DNA of 64,000 bases from Mucilaginibacter sp. PAMB04168 (GTDB lineage Bacteria; Bacteroidota; Bacteroidia; Sphingobacteriales; Sphingobacteriaceae): NCBI RefSeq assembly GCF_039634365.2, contig NZ_CP155079.2:2108001-2172000 (forward strand), written 5' to 3'. The notes below the pieces were generated by a model. That model was given only the letters and a program-made list of their open reading frames with translations, ran no database searches and was not told the DNA's origin. Made by a program: the position numbers and the translations under genes. Of the stretch, positions 47,501-57,023 are shown one piece after another (position 1 is the first letter of the stretch; each line of letters opens with the position of its first letter).

Positions 47501-48484
47501 ATGAGCAAGAAGAACATCGCCCTGCTGGCCGGCGGCTACACCGGCGAATATGAGGTATCCATTAACAGTGCTAAAAACATTGCAGCAAACCTAGATGCTG
47601 AAAAATATAATGTTTATACCATCCTGATAAACCGCGACCGCTGGTTTTTCCAAAGCGATGGTGAAGCTGTTGATGTTGATAAAAACGATTTCAGTCTGAT
47701 GCTCAACGGTAGCAAAATGTTATTTGATAGCGCTTTTATTACTATACACGGTACCCCCGGCGAGGATGGGAAGATACAAGGTTACCTGGACATGCTGGGT
47801 ATCCCGTACAACACCTGCGATGCTACAACATCGGCCATTACCATGAACAAGGCTTATACCAAGGCGTTGGTGCAAGGTGTTCCCAATTTACATGCGGCCA
47901 AGTCTGTAAAATTGTTTAAGAGTGATATGCACGATGTAAGTACCATTGCCGCTACATTGAAATTTCCATTGTTTGTGAAACCTAACAATGGTGGCAGCAG
48001 TGTAGGCATGAGTAAGGTACATTCGGTTGCAGAGCTACCAGCCGCATTAGAGAAGGCATTTCATGAAGATAGCCAAATACTGGTTGAGGAGTTTATTAAA
48101 GGCCGCGAATTTAGCCAGGGTATAGCTCGTTTAAACGGCAAGCTGGTAGTTTTACCAGCTACCGAGATCATAAGCTCTAAAGAATTTTTTGACTACGAAG
48201 CCAAGTACACCCCCGGCGTAACACAGGAGATTACACCTGCCGATTTACCCGCCGAAAAGAATAAGATCATAGCCGATATTTTGACAGAGGTTTACCTGCG
48301 CCTTAATTGCCGAGGCATGGTGCGGATAGATTTTATTCTTGATGAGCAAACCGGCGATTTTTATTTTATTGAGGTAAATACCACTCCCGGCCAGTCGGCC
48401 AATAGTTTGATACCGCAGCAAGTGCGCGCCGCAGGTATGAGTGTTCAGGAATTTTACGGGAATATTGTAGAAGGCAGCTTTTAA
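47501..48484 (+). CDS. ddl: D-alanine--D-alanine ligase
   Basis: Ddl joins two D-Ala with ATP to make the peptidoglycan terminal dipeptide. The 327-residue ATP-grasp enzyme has AGGYTGEYEVSINSA at the N-terminus (the usual GGxSxEHEVS loop with Y-T-G-E-Y), TIHGTPGEDGKIQGYLDMLG, VKPNNGGSSVGMSKV, and IEVNTTPGQSANSLIPQQ at the C-terminus with the metal-binding Glu/Asn. Ser is replaced by Thr-Gly-Glu-Tyr in the first loop, which is common in Bacteroidota. It is followed 9 bases later by the ABC gene. Confidence 0.95.
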   Translation: MSKKNIALLAGGYTGEYEVSINSAKNIAANLDAEKYNVYTILINRDRWFFQSDGEAVDVDKNDFSLMLNGSKMLFDSAFITIHGTPGEDGKIQGYLDMLGIPYNTCDATTSAITMNKAYTKALVQGVPNLHAAKSVKLFKSDMHDVSTIAATLKFPLFVKPNNGGSSVGMSKVHSVAELPAALEKAFHEDSQILVEEFIKGREFSQGIARLNGKLVVLPATEIISSKEFFDYEAKYTPGVTQEITPADLPAEKNKIIADILTEVYLRLNCRGMVRIDFILDEQTGDFYFIEVNTTPGQSANSLIPQQVRAAGMSVQEFYGNIVEGSF

Positions 48485-48493
48485 GGCTTTCTT

Positions 48494-49129
48494 ATGCTAC
48501 GCTTCAATAACTTTCAGAAATCTTATGGCATTTACCCTGCGCTAAGTATATCCGATTTTACCGTTGATGCCGGCATTTACTGGATTAAAGGCGTAAACGG
48601 ATCGGGTAAAAGCACCCTGCTGAAATCGGTTGCCGGTATACTCTCGTTTCAGGGCGATGTTTTTTTGAATGGCATCAGCATCAAAAAACAGCCTGTTGAA
48701 TATCGCAAGCTGGTCAACTTTGCCGAAGCCGAGCCCTTGTTCCCGGAGTTTTTAACTGGACGCGAACTGATCGATTTGTTTGCCGGAGCTAAAGATGCGC
48801 CGGCAGGGCAGGAGCAACACTACCTGGATACAATGGGCATGGGTAGCTATGTGCATAAACCTGTTGGTACGTATTCCAGCGGGATGCTCAAAAAGCTATC
48901 GCTGTTATTGGCTTTTTTAGGTAAACCCAAACTTATATTGTTGGATGAGCCGCTGATTACGATTGATACTGCCGCGCTCAATATTTTATACCAGTGGATA
49001 ACCGAACACCACCAGCAATACGGAACCAGCTTTTTGCTGTCATCGCACCAAATACTCGACAGTGCAATTTTACCGGCCCAGGTATTGCAAATTGAGAACC
49101 AAACGTTAAACGCTGCCACTATTATATGA
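48494..49129 (+). CDS. ABC transporter ATP-binding subunit
   Basis: The 211-residue ATPase is on the short side for the family. Walker A is GVNGSGKSTLLKS. The signature is YSSGMLKKLSLLLAF (SSGM instead of SGGQ), and Walker B is LILLDEP. The helical region is reduced. It starts 9 bases after ddl and overlaps the permease gene by ATGA. The pair looks like an exporter of unknown substrate, similar to the two-gene ABC-2 type transporters of Bacteroidota. Confidence 0.92.
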   Translation: MLRFNNFQKSYGIYPALSISDFTVDAGIYWIKGVNGSGKSTLLKSVAGILSFQGDVFLNGISIKKQPVEYRKLVNFAEAEPLFPEFLTGRELIDLFAGAKDAPAGQEQHYLDTMGMGSYVHKPVGTYSSGMLKKLSLLLAFLGKPKLILLDEPLITIDTAALNILYQWITEHHQQYGTSFLLSSHQILDSAILPAQVLQIENQTLNAATII

Positions 49130-50235
49130 AAGGTTGGCCTACGCACGTGCTCAATCGCATTTTTGTGCAGGGCTTTTACCAGGCACATGCTGGCCTGTTT
49201 CTGTTCTTCTTTCTGTTTATGATTGGCGCGGTTGATCCCGCACAAATCATAAACTATCACAAAACGCTGATGCTGGCATTTATTTCCAGTCCCATCATGC
49301 TTTTGATTGTTTTTGGCACATGGTTAATTTACACCGTTAAATGCTGCCATTATGTTGCCGGCCAGATGTTGGCACCACAGCAACACTTTTTGTTTTATAG
49401 CCTTAACTCATTTAGCCGGAGCAAGCAACTTCAAAGCTGGTTCATTATACAGCTATATATACTATTGCCTGTTATAACTTATGGCCTTATAGCTGTGTGC
49501 GTAGGTATAGCATATCATTACTACCTAACGCCGGTTATTATCTTTACTTACTTGTTGCTGCTGGCGGCTGCAAGTGCATGGCTGCATACCTTACTTTTAA
49601 ACCGTTTGATAAACGGCAGTAACAGCTCCTGGTTATTAACATGGACCAGCTCCTTCCGTAAGCCGTATTTCAGCCTGTATATATATCATGTTCTCAACCG
49701 GTTAAAAGTGCCTTATAGCATTACCAAACTGCTGTCGTGGCTCATTGTTACCAGTGTATTCTATTTGTTTGATGATGTGAAGAGCGATGCTCGCGTGGCC
49801 GGTATGGCAGTACTGGCTATAGGAGTGGCGCACGCTGTACTCGTGTTCGAAAAGCAACGGTTTGAGGTAACTTATTTAAGCTTTGTGCGCAATTTTCCAG
49901 TCTCGCTTGGTAAGCAGTATGGCAATAGCTTTCTGACTTACCTGCTTTTGTTACTACCTGAAGGCGTTTGGTTGTTCAGCCGTTTTAACCCGGTGCTTGC
50001 TGTGCAACTCTTGCTCATGGCTTTAAGCCTGCTCATGCTACTGCATACCTTAGTGTATTATATAGGCCTCAACATGGATAAATATCTGCAGTGGGTAATG
50101 GGCCTGTTTATACTGTTATTTTGGGTAATGATGTTTAAGCTGATGCCTGTAGTTATTGGCGTTAATTTAATAACATCATATCTTATACACCTCAGGTTAT
50201 ATTACCAGGACATGCCGATGGTTACTGAGAAGTAA
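49126..50235 (+). CDS. ABC transporter membrane subunit
   Basis: The 369-residue polytopic protein has about ten hydrophobic segments (LFLFFFLFMIGAVDPA, LAFISSPIMLLIVFGTWLIY, IIFTYLLLLAAASAWLHTLL, LLLMALSLLMLLHTLVYYIG). I recognise no strict family signature, but the ATGA overlap with the ATPase gene shows it is the permease. It has no signal peptide. The substrate is unknown; linkage to ddl might hint at a cell-envelope function, which is speculation. Confidence 0.82.
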   Translation: MKGWPTHVLNRIFVQGFYQAHAGLFLFFFLFMIGAVDPAQIINYHKTLMLAFISSPIMLLIVFGTWLIYTVKCCHYVAGQMLAPQQHFLFYSLNSFSRSKQLQSWFIIQLYILLPVITYGLIAVCVGIAYHYYLTPVIIFTYLLLLAAASAWLHTLLLNRLINGSNSSWLLTWTSSFRKPYFSLYIYHVLNRLKVPYSITKLLSWLIVTSVFYLFDDVKSDARVAGMAVLAIGVAHAVLVFEKQRFEVTYLSFVRNFPVSLGKQYGNSFLTYLLLLLPEGVWLFSRFNPVLAVQLLLMALSLLMLLHTLVYYIGLNMDKYLQWVMGLFILLFWVMMFKLMPVVIGVNLITSYLIHLRLYYQDMPMVTEK

Positions 50236-50370
50236 CCTTATAACTTTCAGATTACAGGAGGCTACAAACTGCGTTATTAATAAGCTTAACCGACTATATC
50301 ATTTTCCGGTAATTCTATAAACTTTTTAGGGGTACAAATTATATCTAAAAACTAGCATGCCCTCAAGCTA

Positions 50371-50793
50371 CTATACTCCGTAATGCGCGATAATATCTTC
50401 GGGTATTTTGGCACCGCGGCCGGTTTTCATATCAATCATGGTGTAATCGAACCAGCCGTCGCAGCAAACTTTCCTGGTGGCTTTGTTGGTAATAGTGAAG
50501 GCCACACGGCAGCCTTTGTCGTCAATAGTTTCAATTCCCGTACGCACTAAAAAGTAATCGCCCATAACCAGCGGACGTTTATAATCTACATGTGCGGTGC
50601 GCACTACCCAACCAAAGCCGCGTTCCATAAATTTCTCCATCGACATGCCGTAATGGGCATCCATTTGCTCGTAACGTGCAGCCAGCACGTAATCAAAATA
50701 CTTGCTGTTATGCACATGCTGAAACATGTCTATATCATCGGGCCGTACGCGGTGCTCGGTTTCAAAGGTGGCGTATTTAAAAGGGGCGTTCAT
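50371..50793 (-). CDS. Acyl-CoA thioesterase, YbgC/4HBT hotdog family
   Basis: The 140-residue hotdog-fold enzyme starts at the ATG at 50793. The sequence VRPDDIDMFQHVHNSKYFDYVLAARYEQ matches the family's D-x-D-x(3)-H-V-x-N block with the catalytic Asp. VRTAHVDYKRPLVMGDYFLVRT is the second conserved strand pair. It hydrolyses acyl-CoA or acyl-ACP; the precise substrate is unknown. The longer frame to 50913 adds residues over the divergent promoter and is rejected. Confidence 0.88.
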   Translation of the reverse strand: MNAPFKYATFETEHRVRPDDIDMFQHVHNSKYFDYVLAARYEQMDAHYGMSMEKFMERGFGWVVRTAHVDYKRPLVMGDYFLVRTGIETIDDKGCRVAFTITNKATRKVCCDGWFDYTMIDMKTGRGAKIPEDIIAHYGV

Positions 50794-50900
50794 ATGCAAA
50801 GATGTAAATACTAAATACGAAAGCCGTTCGCATTGTTTAAAATTTTGTAAATGATACATTTGACGCTGAAAACAACTAATTACATAAGCGTAAATGGACA

Positions 50901-51854
50901 ATGGATATAACATTGATTAAGAACAAACTGGCGCAGTTAGGAGTGCCTCATGAGGCTTTTAAACGCTATGAGGAACCACACAGGTTTTACCATACCTTGA
51001 ACCATCTTGAAGATATTTTTCAGCAATTGACAAACCGGGGCCTGATAGATAATAAAGCACTGCTATTAGCAGCCGTTTATCATGACATTATATACGACCC
51101 AAAATCGTTAACTAATGAAGAAGATTCTGAACGATTCTTTATCGAAACTTTCAGTGGTGACGAAATGTTGAAGCAAGAAGTATCAACCATTATTTTAGAC
51201 ACTAAAACGCATCAGCCTTCTACAGCGCTCTCTGCCATTTTTTGCGAAATAGACCTTAATATACTTTATCAGCCTTTACATAAACTCATCGCCTATGAAC
51301 ATCAAATATTCAAAGAGTTTCAGTTTGTAGATTACAGTATTTATAAAGTTAAACGTCTTGAAGTTCTAAAAAAATTAAAAGAGCAGGTGGCTAACCCTGA
51401 TCTGGATGCGTTAATTACTTATGTAGAGTGCAGGCAGCCAAACATTGCGGTTTACCCGGGAAGCTTTAACCCTTTTCATAAGGGTCATTACAATATATTA
51501 CAAAAGGCGGAGGGAATATTTGACAAGGTAATTATTGCCCGCGGCATTAATGCCGATAAAGGGCCCGCAACACATACCCTTCCTGCCGCTCTAACTTACA
51601 GGCAAATTGAAAGCTACAGCGGACTGCTAACAGATTTTATAAATAATTTAGGCTATCCAGTGACCATTATAAGAGGTTTAAGAAACAGCACAGATTTGCA
51701 GTATGAACTAAACCAGTACAGGTATTTACAAGATTTAAGTACCAAGCCGCTTCATATTGTATCTGTTTTTTGCGACCGCGAATTTGAACACATATCAAGC
51801 ACTGGTATTAGAAATTTAGAACAATATGGACAGGCAGGGCAGTATCTGTTATAA
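50901..51854 (+). CDS. Fusion of HD-type phosphohydrolase domain and CoaD-like nucleotidyltransferase
   Basis: The single chain has 317 residues. Residues 1-170 match the COG4339-type HD family: EEPHRFYHTLNHLEDIF (metal ligands around His31 and His35), AAVYHDIIYDP (HD at 61-62) and TNEEDSERFF. Residues 183-317 match phosphopantetheine adenylyltransferase: VYPGSFNPFHKGHYNIL with HxGH-like H193-K-G-H196, YSGLLTDFI, IIRGLRNSTDLQYELNQYRY and HISSTGIRNL. The CoaD part keeps the catalytic and adenylate-binding motifs, so both domains look active. CoaD makes dephospho-CoA from phosphopantetheine; the HD part may remove phosphate from a nucleotide. The gene precedes rpsO by 112 bases. Confidence 0.85.
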   Translation: MDITLIKNKLAQLGVPHEAFKRYEEPHRFYHTLNHLEDIFQQLTNRGLIDNKALLLAAVYHDIIYDPKSLTNEEDSERFFIETFSGDEMLKQEVSTIILDTKTHQPSTALSAIFCEIDLNILYQPLHKLIAYEHQIFKEFQFVDYSIYKVKRLEVLKKLKEQVANPDLDALITYVECRQPNIAVYPGSFNPFHKGHYNILQKAEGIFDKVIIARGINADKGPATHTLPAALTYRQIESYSGLLTDFINNLGYPVTIIRGLRNSTDLQYELNQYRYLQDLSTKPLHIVSVFCDREFEHISSTGIRNLEQYGQAGQYLL

Positions 51855-51890
51855 GAGCCCTATACTAACTTTTTTGTATCTGTTGAGTGT

Positions 51891-51921
51891 TTGTGTAACT
51901 AAATAATATTAGCTACATTTG
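51891..51921 (+). promoter_or_regulatory. Promoter of rpsO
   Basis: TTG (51891-51893) and TACATTTG (51914-51921), a full TAnnTTTG box, are separated by 20 bases, matching the Bacteroidota sigma factor pattern. It predicts a leader of about 40 bases before the ATG at 51967. Confidence 0.75.
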
Positions 51922-51966
51922 CGCCTAATTAACAAAAGTTATAAACGCTTTAATATTATTCACGTA

Positions 51967-52245
51967 ATGTATTTAAGTTCAGAGTGGAAACAAGAGATTT
52001 TCACAAAACACGGTGGCGCTGCCACTAACACAGGTTCAGCCGAAGGTCAGGTTGCTTTATTCACAAACCGTATCGCACACTTAACCGGTCACTTAAAAAA
52101 GAACAAAAAAGACTTCGCCACTCAGTTATCATTACAGAAACTGGTAGGTAAACGTCGTGCTTTGTTAGCTTACCTGTACAAAAAAGACATTCAAAGATAT
52201 CGTGCTATCATCAAAGCTCTTGAGCTGAGGGATATCATTAAATAA
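51967..52245 (+). CDS. rpsO: 30S ribosomal protein S15
   Basis: S15 binds the central domain of 16S rRNA and bridges to the 50S subunit. The 92 residues include [40 protein letters not shown] and [20 protein letters not shown]. The start is the ATG at 51967 ([12 protein letters not shown]); the TTG-started extension from 51919 overlaps the -7 box. The order rpsO-pnp is conserved in many bacteria. Here a terminator separates the two, with pnp probably reached by read-through and by its own promoter. Confidence 0.98.
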   Translation: MYLSSEWKQEIFTKHGGAATNTGSAEGQVALFTNRIAHLTGHLKKNKKDFATQLSLQKLVGKRRALLAYLYKKDIQRYRAIIKALELRDIIK

Positions 52246-52260
52246 TGCTTTCCGGTCTTT

Positions 52261-52294
52261 AAAAAAAAGCTGTCCGTTTGCGGATGGCTTTTTT
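52261..52294 (+). terminator. Terminator between rpsO and pnp
   Basis: AGCTGTCCG (52268-52276) pairs with CGGATGGCT (52281-52289), including two G-U pairs, around a four-base loop. Runs of A and T flank it. Some read-through into pnp is likely in view of the conserved pairing of the genes. Confidence 0.8.
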
Positions 52295-52301
52295 AATTTT
52301 G
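52294..52301 (+). promoter_or_regulatory. Possible -7 box for pnp
   Basis: TAATTTTG matches TAnnTTTG and overlaps the end of the rpsO terminator. The only TTG upstream is 13 bases away, which is too close, so this is a weak candidate. Confidence 0.3.
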
Positions 52302-52363
52302 ATACAAAAACAATAAAAAACCGGTGCGCTCTAAAGATGAAAAGCGCATCACATAAAACAAAG

Positions 52364-54505
52364 ATGAGTTACAATGCAATTAAAAAGGTAATCGATTTAG
52401 GTGACGGCCGCACCATTGAGATCGAAACCGGAAAACTGGCCAAACAAGCCGATGGCTCGGTAGTGGTAAAAATGGGTGATACCATGTTACTGGCTACTGT
52501 AGTTTCTTCGAAAGAAGCTAAAGAAGGCATAGATTTTCTGCCCTTATCGGTAGACTATCAGGAAAAATATGCGGCTACCGGTCGTATACCAGGTGGTTTT
52601 TTACGCCGCGAGGCCCGTTTATCAGATTATGAGGTTTTGATCTCACGTTTGGTTGACCGCGCTTTGCGTCCGTTATTCCCTGAAGATTATCACGCAGATA
52701 CACAAGTGATGATCTCTTTAATATCAGCCGATAAAGATATCATGCCCGATGCTTTAGCCGGTTTGGCTGCATCAGCAGCTTTGTCTGTTTCTGATATCCC
52801 TTTTAACGGACCAATTTCAGAAGTACGTGTAGCTAAAATTGATGGTCAGCTGGTTATTAATCCAACTTTAAGCCAGTTAGCTAACGCTACTTTAGAATTC
52901 ATCGTTGCCGGGTCTGAGCACGATATTAACATGGTAGAAGGTGAAGCTCACGAAATTCAGGAAGCTGAATTGGTTGAGGCCATCAAATTTGCCCACAATG
53001 CTATTAAAATCCAATGTTTAGCTCAAAAAGAGTTAACTATTGAAGTTGGCAAAACCGAGAAACGTACCTATAGCCACGAGCACAGCAACGAGGATTTGAA
53101 AAAAGCCATCTATGCTGCCACTTATGAACAGGTTTACGCAGTTGCTTCTTCGGCTTCGGCTAAAGATGAGCGTTCGGCCAAGTTTAAAGAAGTGCGCGAT
53201 GCATATATTGCTACTTTAGGCGAAATTGACGACATCACCAAGTCATTAGCTAAAAAATACTACCATGATGTGGAGTATGATGCTATCCGTAACCTGGTGT
53301 TAGATGAAGGCAAGCGTTTAGATGGCCGTCAAACTACACAGATTCGTCCTATTTGGAGCGAAGTAGGTTACTTACCATCTGCACACGGTTCGGCCGTATT
53401 TACGCGCGGCGAAACGCAATCATTAACCACCGTTACCTTAGGTGCTAAGGATGATGAGCAAATGATTGATGGTGCATTTATCAATGGTTATCAAAAATTC
53501 CTGTTACACTACAATTTTCCTGGTTTTTCAACCGGTGAGGTTCGTCCTAACCGTGGTGCTGGCCGTCGCGAAATTGGTCATGGTAACCTGGCTATGCGTT
53601 CATTAAAACGCGTATTACCTGCTGAGGATGAAAACCCATACACTATCCGTATCGTATCCGATATTCTGGAATCAAACGGTTCGTCGTCAATGGCAACAGT
53701 TTGTGCCGGTACCTTGGCATTGATGGATGCAGGTATTAAAATAAAAGAACCTGTATCTGGTATAGCCATGGGCTTAATCACCAACGAAATGGGTACCAAA
53801 TATGCTATCCTTTCTGACATTTTGGGTGATGAAGACCACTTAGGTGATATGGACTTTAAGGTAACCGGTACCAAAAATGGTATCGTAGCTTGCCAAATGG
53901 ACTTAAAGATAAACGGTTTATCATACGAAGTATTAAGCAACGCGTTAGATCAGGCTAAAGAAGGTCGCTTACACATTTTGGGCGAGATGGCTAAAACAAT
54001 TGCTGCTCCACGTGAAGATTACAAGCCGTTTGCGCCACGTATTGTTACCCTTAAAATCGACAAAGAATTTATTGGTGCAGTTATTGGGCCCGGTGGTAAA
54101 ATCATCCAGGAAATGCAACGCGAGACTGGTGCTACCATCAATATTGAGGAGAAAGACAACCAAGGTATCGTACAGATATTTGGCGACAACAAAGAAGCTA
54201 TTGATGCTGCTGTAGGCCGTATTCGTGCTATTGCATCAAAACCTGAGGTAGGCGAAACTTACGAAGGTAAAGTACGCTCAATTATGCCTTTTGGTGCATT
54301 TGTTGAGATCATGCCTGGTAAAGACGGCTTACTTCACATTTCTGAAATAGACCATCGCCGTATCGAAACTATGGATGGTGTGTTTGAAGTGGGTGAGATG
54401 GTAACTGTAAAATTGTTAGATATCGACAAACAAGGTAAACTTAAACTTTCGCGTAAAGCTTTGTTGCCTAAGCCACAAAGAACAGACGCTCCAAAAGGTG
54501 AATAA
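52364..54505 (+). CDS. pnp: Polyribonucleotide nucleotidyltransferase
   Basis: PNPase degrades RNA 3' to 5' by phosphorolysis. The 713 residues contain the first RNase PH domain ([38 protein letters not shown]), a helical domain, the second RNase PH domain ([39 protein letters not shown]), then KH ([19 protein letters not shown]) and S1 ([19 protein letters not shown]). I prefer the ATG at 52364 ([15 protein letters not shown]). An in-frame ATG at 52337 would add nine residues. It follows the rpsO terminator. Confidence 0.98.
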   Translation: MSYNAIKKVIDLGDGRTIEIETGKLAKQADGSVVVKMGDTMLLATVVSSKEAKEGIDFLPLSVDYQEKYAATGRIPGGFLRREARLSDYEVLISRLVDRALRPLFPEDYHADTQVMISLISADKDIMPDALAGLAASAALSVSDIPFNGPISEVRVAKIDGQLVINPTLSQLANATLEFIVAGSEHDINMVEGEAHEIQEAELVEAIKFAHNAIKIQCLAQKELTIEVGKTEKRTYSHEHSNEDLKKAIYAATYEQVYAVASSASAKDERSAKFKEVRDAYIATLGEIDDITKSLAKKYYHDVEYDAIRNLVLDEGKRLDGRQTTQIRPIWSEVGYLPSAHGSAVFTRGETQSLTTVTLGAKDDEQMIDGAFINGYQKFLLHYNFPGFSTGEVRPNRGAGRREIGHGNLAMRSLKRVLPAEDENPYTIRIVSDILESNGSSSMATVCAGTLALMDAGIKIKEPVSGIAMGLITNEMGTKYAILSDILGDEDHLGDMDFKVTGTKNGIVACQMDLKINGLSYEVLSNALDQAKEGRLHILGEMAKTIAAPREDYKPFAPRIVTLKIDKEFIGAVIGPGGKIIQEMQRETGATINIEEKDNQGIVQIFGDNKEAIDAAVGRIRAIASKPEVGETYEGKVRSIMPFGAFVEIMPGKDGLLHISEIDHRRIETMDGVFEVGEMVTVKLLDIDKQGKLKLSRKALLPKPQRTDAPKGE

Positions 54506-54525
54506 ATAGCAGCCTTAAACCGCGC

Positions 54526-54575
54526 AAAAACCACATATCCCCAGATTTATTCAAAGGGTATGTGGTTTTTTTGTT
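54526..54575 (+). terminator. Terminator of pnp
   Basis: AAAACCACATA (54527-54537) and TATGTGGTTTT (54559-54569) form a stem with a long loop, extended by CCC/GGG across a single bulged base, followed by TTTTTTTG. It lies 20 bases after the stop. Confidence 0.85.
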
Positions 54576-54682
54576 TGTTTTTCGTTTCTTTGTAAACCCC
54601 TAAGTCATTAGTTTAAAACTATTGGATAAGATATCTATTAGATAAATGCCGAAGCATCTAAAGTCTGATCCTATTGAAAAAC

Positions 54683-54958
54683 ATGACATCTACGTCTAAT
54701 GATGATCCTTTAGATTTTTTGAGCAGCAGTTTACATGGTACGCCCAACAGGTCGCAAACCGATCTGGTCCAGCAGCTGCTTTACGAAATTATAAGGGTTA
54801 AAGAGTTAATTAAGTATTACGAATCAATTCCCAACGGCGCTGGCCAATTGGGAGCTTCTATTCTGAACGAGCTGGTGTCTGAGGCTTACCAATCACTGGT
54901 AAACTACGATACTGAGCTTATGCGTAAATATTACGATCTGTTGCTAAACTGCGACTAA
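54683..54958 (+). CDS. Hypothetical 91-residue helical protein
   Basis: The small soluble protein starts at the ATG at 54683 (MTSTSNDDPLDFLSSSLHGT); the TTG three codons earlier is less likely. The C-terminal two thirds are helical (SQTDLVQQLLYEIIRVKELIKYY, ILNELVSEAYQSLVNYDTELM, RKYYDLLLNCD). I recognise no family; similar short acidic helical proteins often follow pnp in Bacteroidota. It has no signal peptide or membrane segment and stands alone between the pnp terminator and rpe. Confidence 0.55.
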   Translation: MTSTSNDDPLDFLSSSLHGTPNRSQTDLVQQLLYEIIRVKELIKYYESIPNGAGQLGASILNELVSEAYQSLVNYDTELMRKYYDLLLNCD

Positions 54959-55027
54959 GCCACGCTTTGCCTTTTTTGGGGCTTTTTTCCTTTTACACTT
55001 TCCTGATTAATCTTTTCCCAAAGTATC

Positions 55028-55035
55028 TATCTTTG
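55028..55035 (+). promoter_or_regulatory. -7 box (TATCTTTG) directly before rpe
   Basis: A full TAnnTTTG match ends five bases before the rpe ATG, the same distance as at ddl. If real, the rpe message would be leaderless. No good -33 TTG was seen, so confidence is low. Confidence 0.35.
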
Positions 55036-55040
55036 GCGGC

Positions 55041-55691
55041 ATGAACCATCTAACTGCCCCGTCCATTTTAGCTGCAGATTTTGCTAACCTACAGCGTGAT
55101 ATTGAGTTGCTCAACAATAGTGAGGCCGACTGGATACATGTTGATATTATGGATGGTTTGTTTGTGCCTAACATTTCGTTTGGTTTTCCGGTTGTAGAGG
55201 CAGTTCATAAATATGCAACCAAGCCATTAGATGTGCATTTGATGATAACCGACCCCGACAGGTATATTAAGGCATTTGCCGATGCAGGCGCTGCTAGTAT
55301 AACCGTACATATCGAGGCAACCACCCATCTTCACCGCACCCTGCAAGCCATAAAAGAGTTGGGCTGCAGAGCAGGGGTGGCGCTCAATCCGCATACACCG
55401 GTTGCCTTGCTGGAAGATATCATTGCAGATTTGGACTTAGTACTAATTATGTCGGTTAATCCGGGTTTTGGCGGCCAAAAATTCATCAACAACACTTATA
55501 AGAAAGTGGAAGACATCAAAGATTTGAGCTCGGCTCACAACCCCGGTTTATTTATTGAAGTTGATGGTGGTGTAAATTTGCAAAATGCGCCACAATTGGT
55601 TGCCACAGGAGCCAATGTGCTGGTAGCCGGTAATTTCGTTTTTTCTTCTGATGATCCGCGGCAAACCATTGCCCGGCTTAAGCATGGGTAA
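55041..55691 (+). CDS. rpe: Ribulose-phosphate 3-epimerase
   Basis: Rpe interconverts ribulose-5-phosphate and xylulose-5-phosphate. The 216-residue TIM barrel has APSILAADFANLQRDIELL, DWIHVDIMDGLFVPNISFG (metal His and catalytic Asp), KPLDVHLMITDPDRYI, VLIMSVNPGFGGQKFI and FIEVDGGVNLQNAPQLV with the second Asp. All metal ligands are present. It is a single gene, upstream of serC by 144 bases. Confidence 0.97.
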   Translation: MNHLTAPSILAADFANLQRDIELLNNSEADWIHVDIMDGLFVPNISFGFPVVEAVHKYATKPLDVHLMITDPDRYIKAFADAGAASITVHIEATTHLHRTLQAIKELGCRAGVALNPHTPVALLEDIIADLDLVLIMSVNPGFGGQKFINNTYKKVEDIKDLSSAHNPGLFIEVDGGVNLQNAPQLVATGANVLVAGNFVFSSDDPRQTIARLKHG

Positions 55692-55835
55692 GGGGCGTTT
55701 TCATTTTGGCGTAATCCACAATGCTCACTTATTATTCACAAAATTGTAATTAACTACCAACTTAATAGGGTAAATATTTAACTTCGGGCGCAAGTAAAGG
55801 TGCTCATTTGCCCTTGCTAACTATATACAAGCGTT

Positions 55836-56906
55836 ATGAAACACAATTTCGGTGCCGGACCAGGCATCCTTCCTCATGAAGTTTTAAAACAAGCTGCCCA
55901 GGCAGTGGTTGATTTTAATGGTATCGGTTTATCCATCCTCGAAATTTCGCATCGCTCAGCCGAGTTTGAAGCTGTTTTAGACGAGGCCGTAAAACTCGTA
56001 AAAGAATTACTGGAAGTGCCTGAGGGTTATTCGGTATTGTTTTTACAAGGTGGTGCCAGCCAGCAATTTGCAATGGTACCTTATAACCTGCTGCCTGAGG
56101 GTGGTAAAGCGGCATACCTTGAAACTGGTGTATGGGCTAACAAGGCCGCCAAAGAAGCTAAGTATTTTGGTACCCTGGAAATTGTAGCTACCTCTAAAGA
56201 AAGTAATTTCACTTACATCCCTAAAGATTATACGGTACCTGCAGACGCGGCATATTTTCATATCACCACCAACAATACTATATACGGTACGCAGTTACAG
56301 GATATTAAACCATCACCTGTGCCTATGATTGCCGATATGTCTTCAGATATTTTCAGCCGTAAAATAAACGTGGCCGATTTTGGCTTGATTTACGCTGGCG
56401 CTCAAAAAAACATGGGCCCTGCTGGCACTACATTGGTGATTGTTAAAGACGAGATTTTAGGGAAAGTTGACCGTAAGATTCCGGCTATGTTCAATTATCA
56501 AACGCAAATTGAAGGGGGCTCTATGTACAATACGCCTCCGGTATTTGCTATTTACGTGTCTATGCTTACGCTGGGTTGGTTAAAAGCCAAAGGCGGCGTA
56601 GCTGCTATGGAGAAAGAGAATAATGACAAGGCAGCAATGCTGTATCGTGAGATTGACCGCAACCCATTGTTCAAAGGCGTAGCTGCAACCGAAGACCGTT
56701 CAAAAATGAATGTATGCTTCGTGGTAAACAATCCTGAGCATGAGAAGCCTTTCCTGAAGCTTTGTGATGAGAAAGGCATTGTGGGCATTAAAGGCCACCG
56801 CAGTGTAGGTGGTTTCCGCGCGTCTATTTACAATGCATTGCCTACCACCAGTATCCACGTGCTGATTGACGCCATGCAGGAATTTGCCGAGAAAAATAAA
56901 GCTTAA
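55836..56906 (+). CDS. serC: Phosphoserine aminotransferase
   Basis: SerC converts 3-phosphohydroxypyruvate to phosphoserine and also acts in pyridoxal synthesis in some bacteria. The 356-residue PLP enzyme has [52 protein letters not shown], the PLP lysine in [19 protein letters not shown] and [19 protein letters not shown]. The order serC-serA is expected; no serB is in the window. It is 118 bases before serA, with a short repeat in the gap. Confidence 0.96.
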   Translation: MKHNFGAGPGILPHEVLKQAAQAVVDFNGIGLSILEISHRSAEFEAVLDEAVKLVKELLEVPEGYSVLFLQGGASQQFAMVPYNLLPEGGKAAYLETGVWANKAAKEAKYFGTLEIVATSKESNFTYIPKDYTVPADAAYFHITTNNTIYGTQLQDIKPSPVPMIADMSSDIFSRKINVADFGLIYAGAQKNMGPAGTTLVIVKDEILGKVDRKIPAMFNYQTQIEGGSMYNTPPVFAIYVSMLTLGWLKAKGGVAAMEKENNDKAAMLYREIDRNPLFKGVAATEDRSKMNVCFVVNNPEHEKPFLKLCDEKGIVGIKGHRSVGGFRASIYNALPTTSIHVLIDAMQEFAEKNKA

Positions 56907-56972
56907 TAATCTGTTGATGGGTTGAGGTGTAAGATAGTTTGAGCTGTATCAACCATTCTATCTATTAAGCTA

Positions 56973-56987
56973 TTCAACCAATAAGCC
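56973..56987. repeat. Dispersed intergenic repeat, copy 1
   Basis: TTCAACCAATAAGCC lies between serC and serA. Its reverse complement recurs with one change at 60268-60282. Short repeats of this wording look like a dispersed family in this genome. Confidence 0.45.
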
Positions 56988-57023
56988 ACTTAAGCAATAA
57001 AACCTTAAACACTCCCTTAAACC

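Noticed and set aside
47263..47517. N-terminal extension of the MerR gene
   Set aside because: It would overlap the ddl start and promoter, lacks helix-turn-helix features and reads as random sequence; the ATG at 47262 gives a normal-sized MerR.
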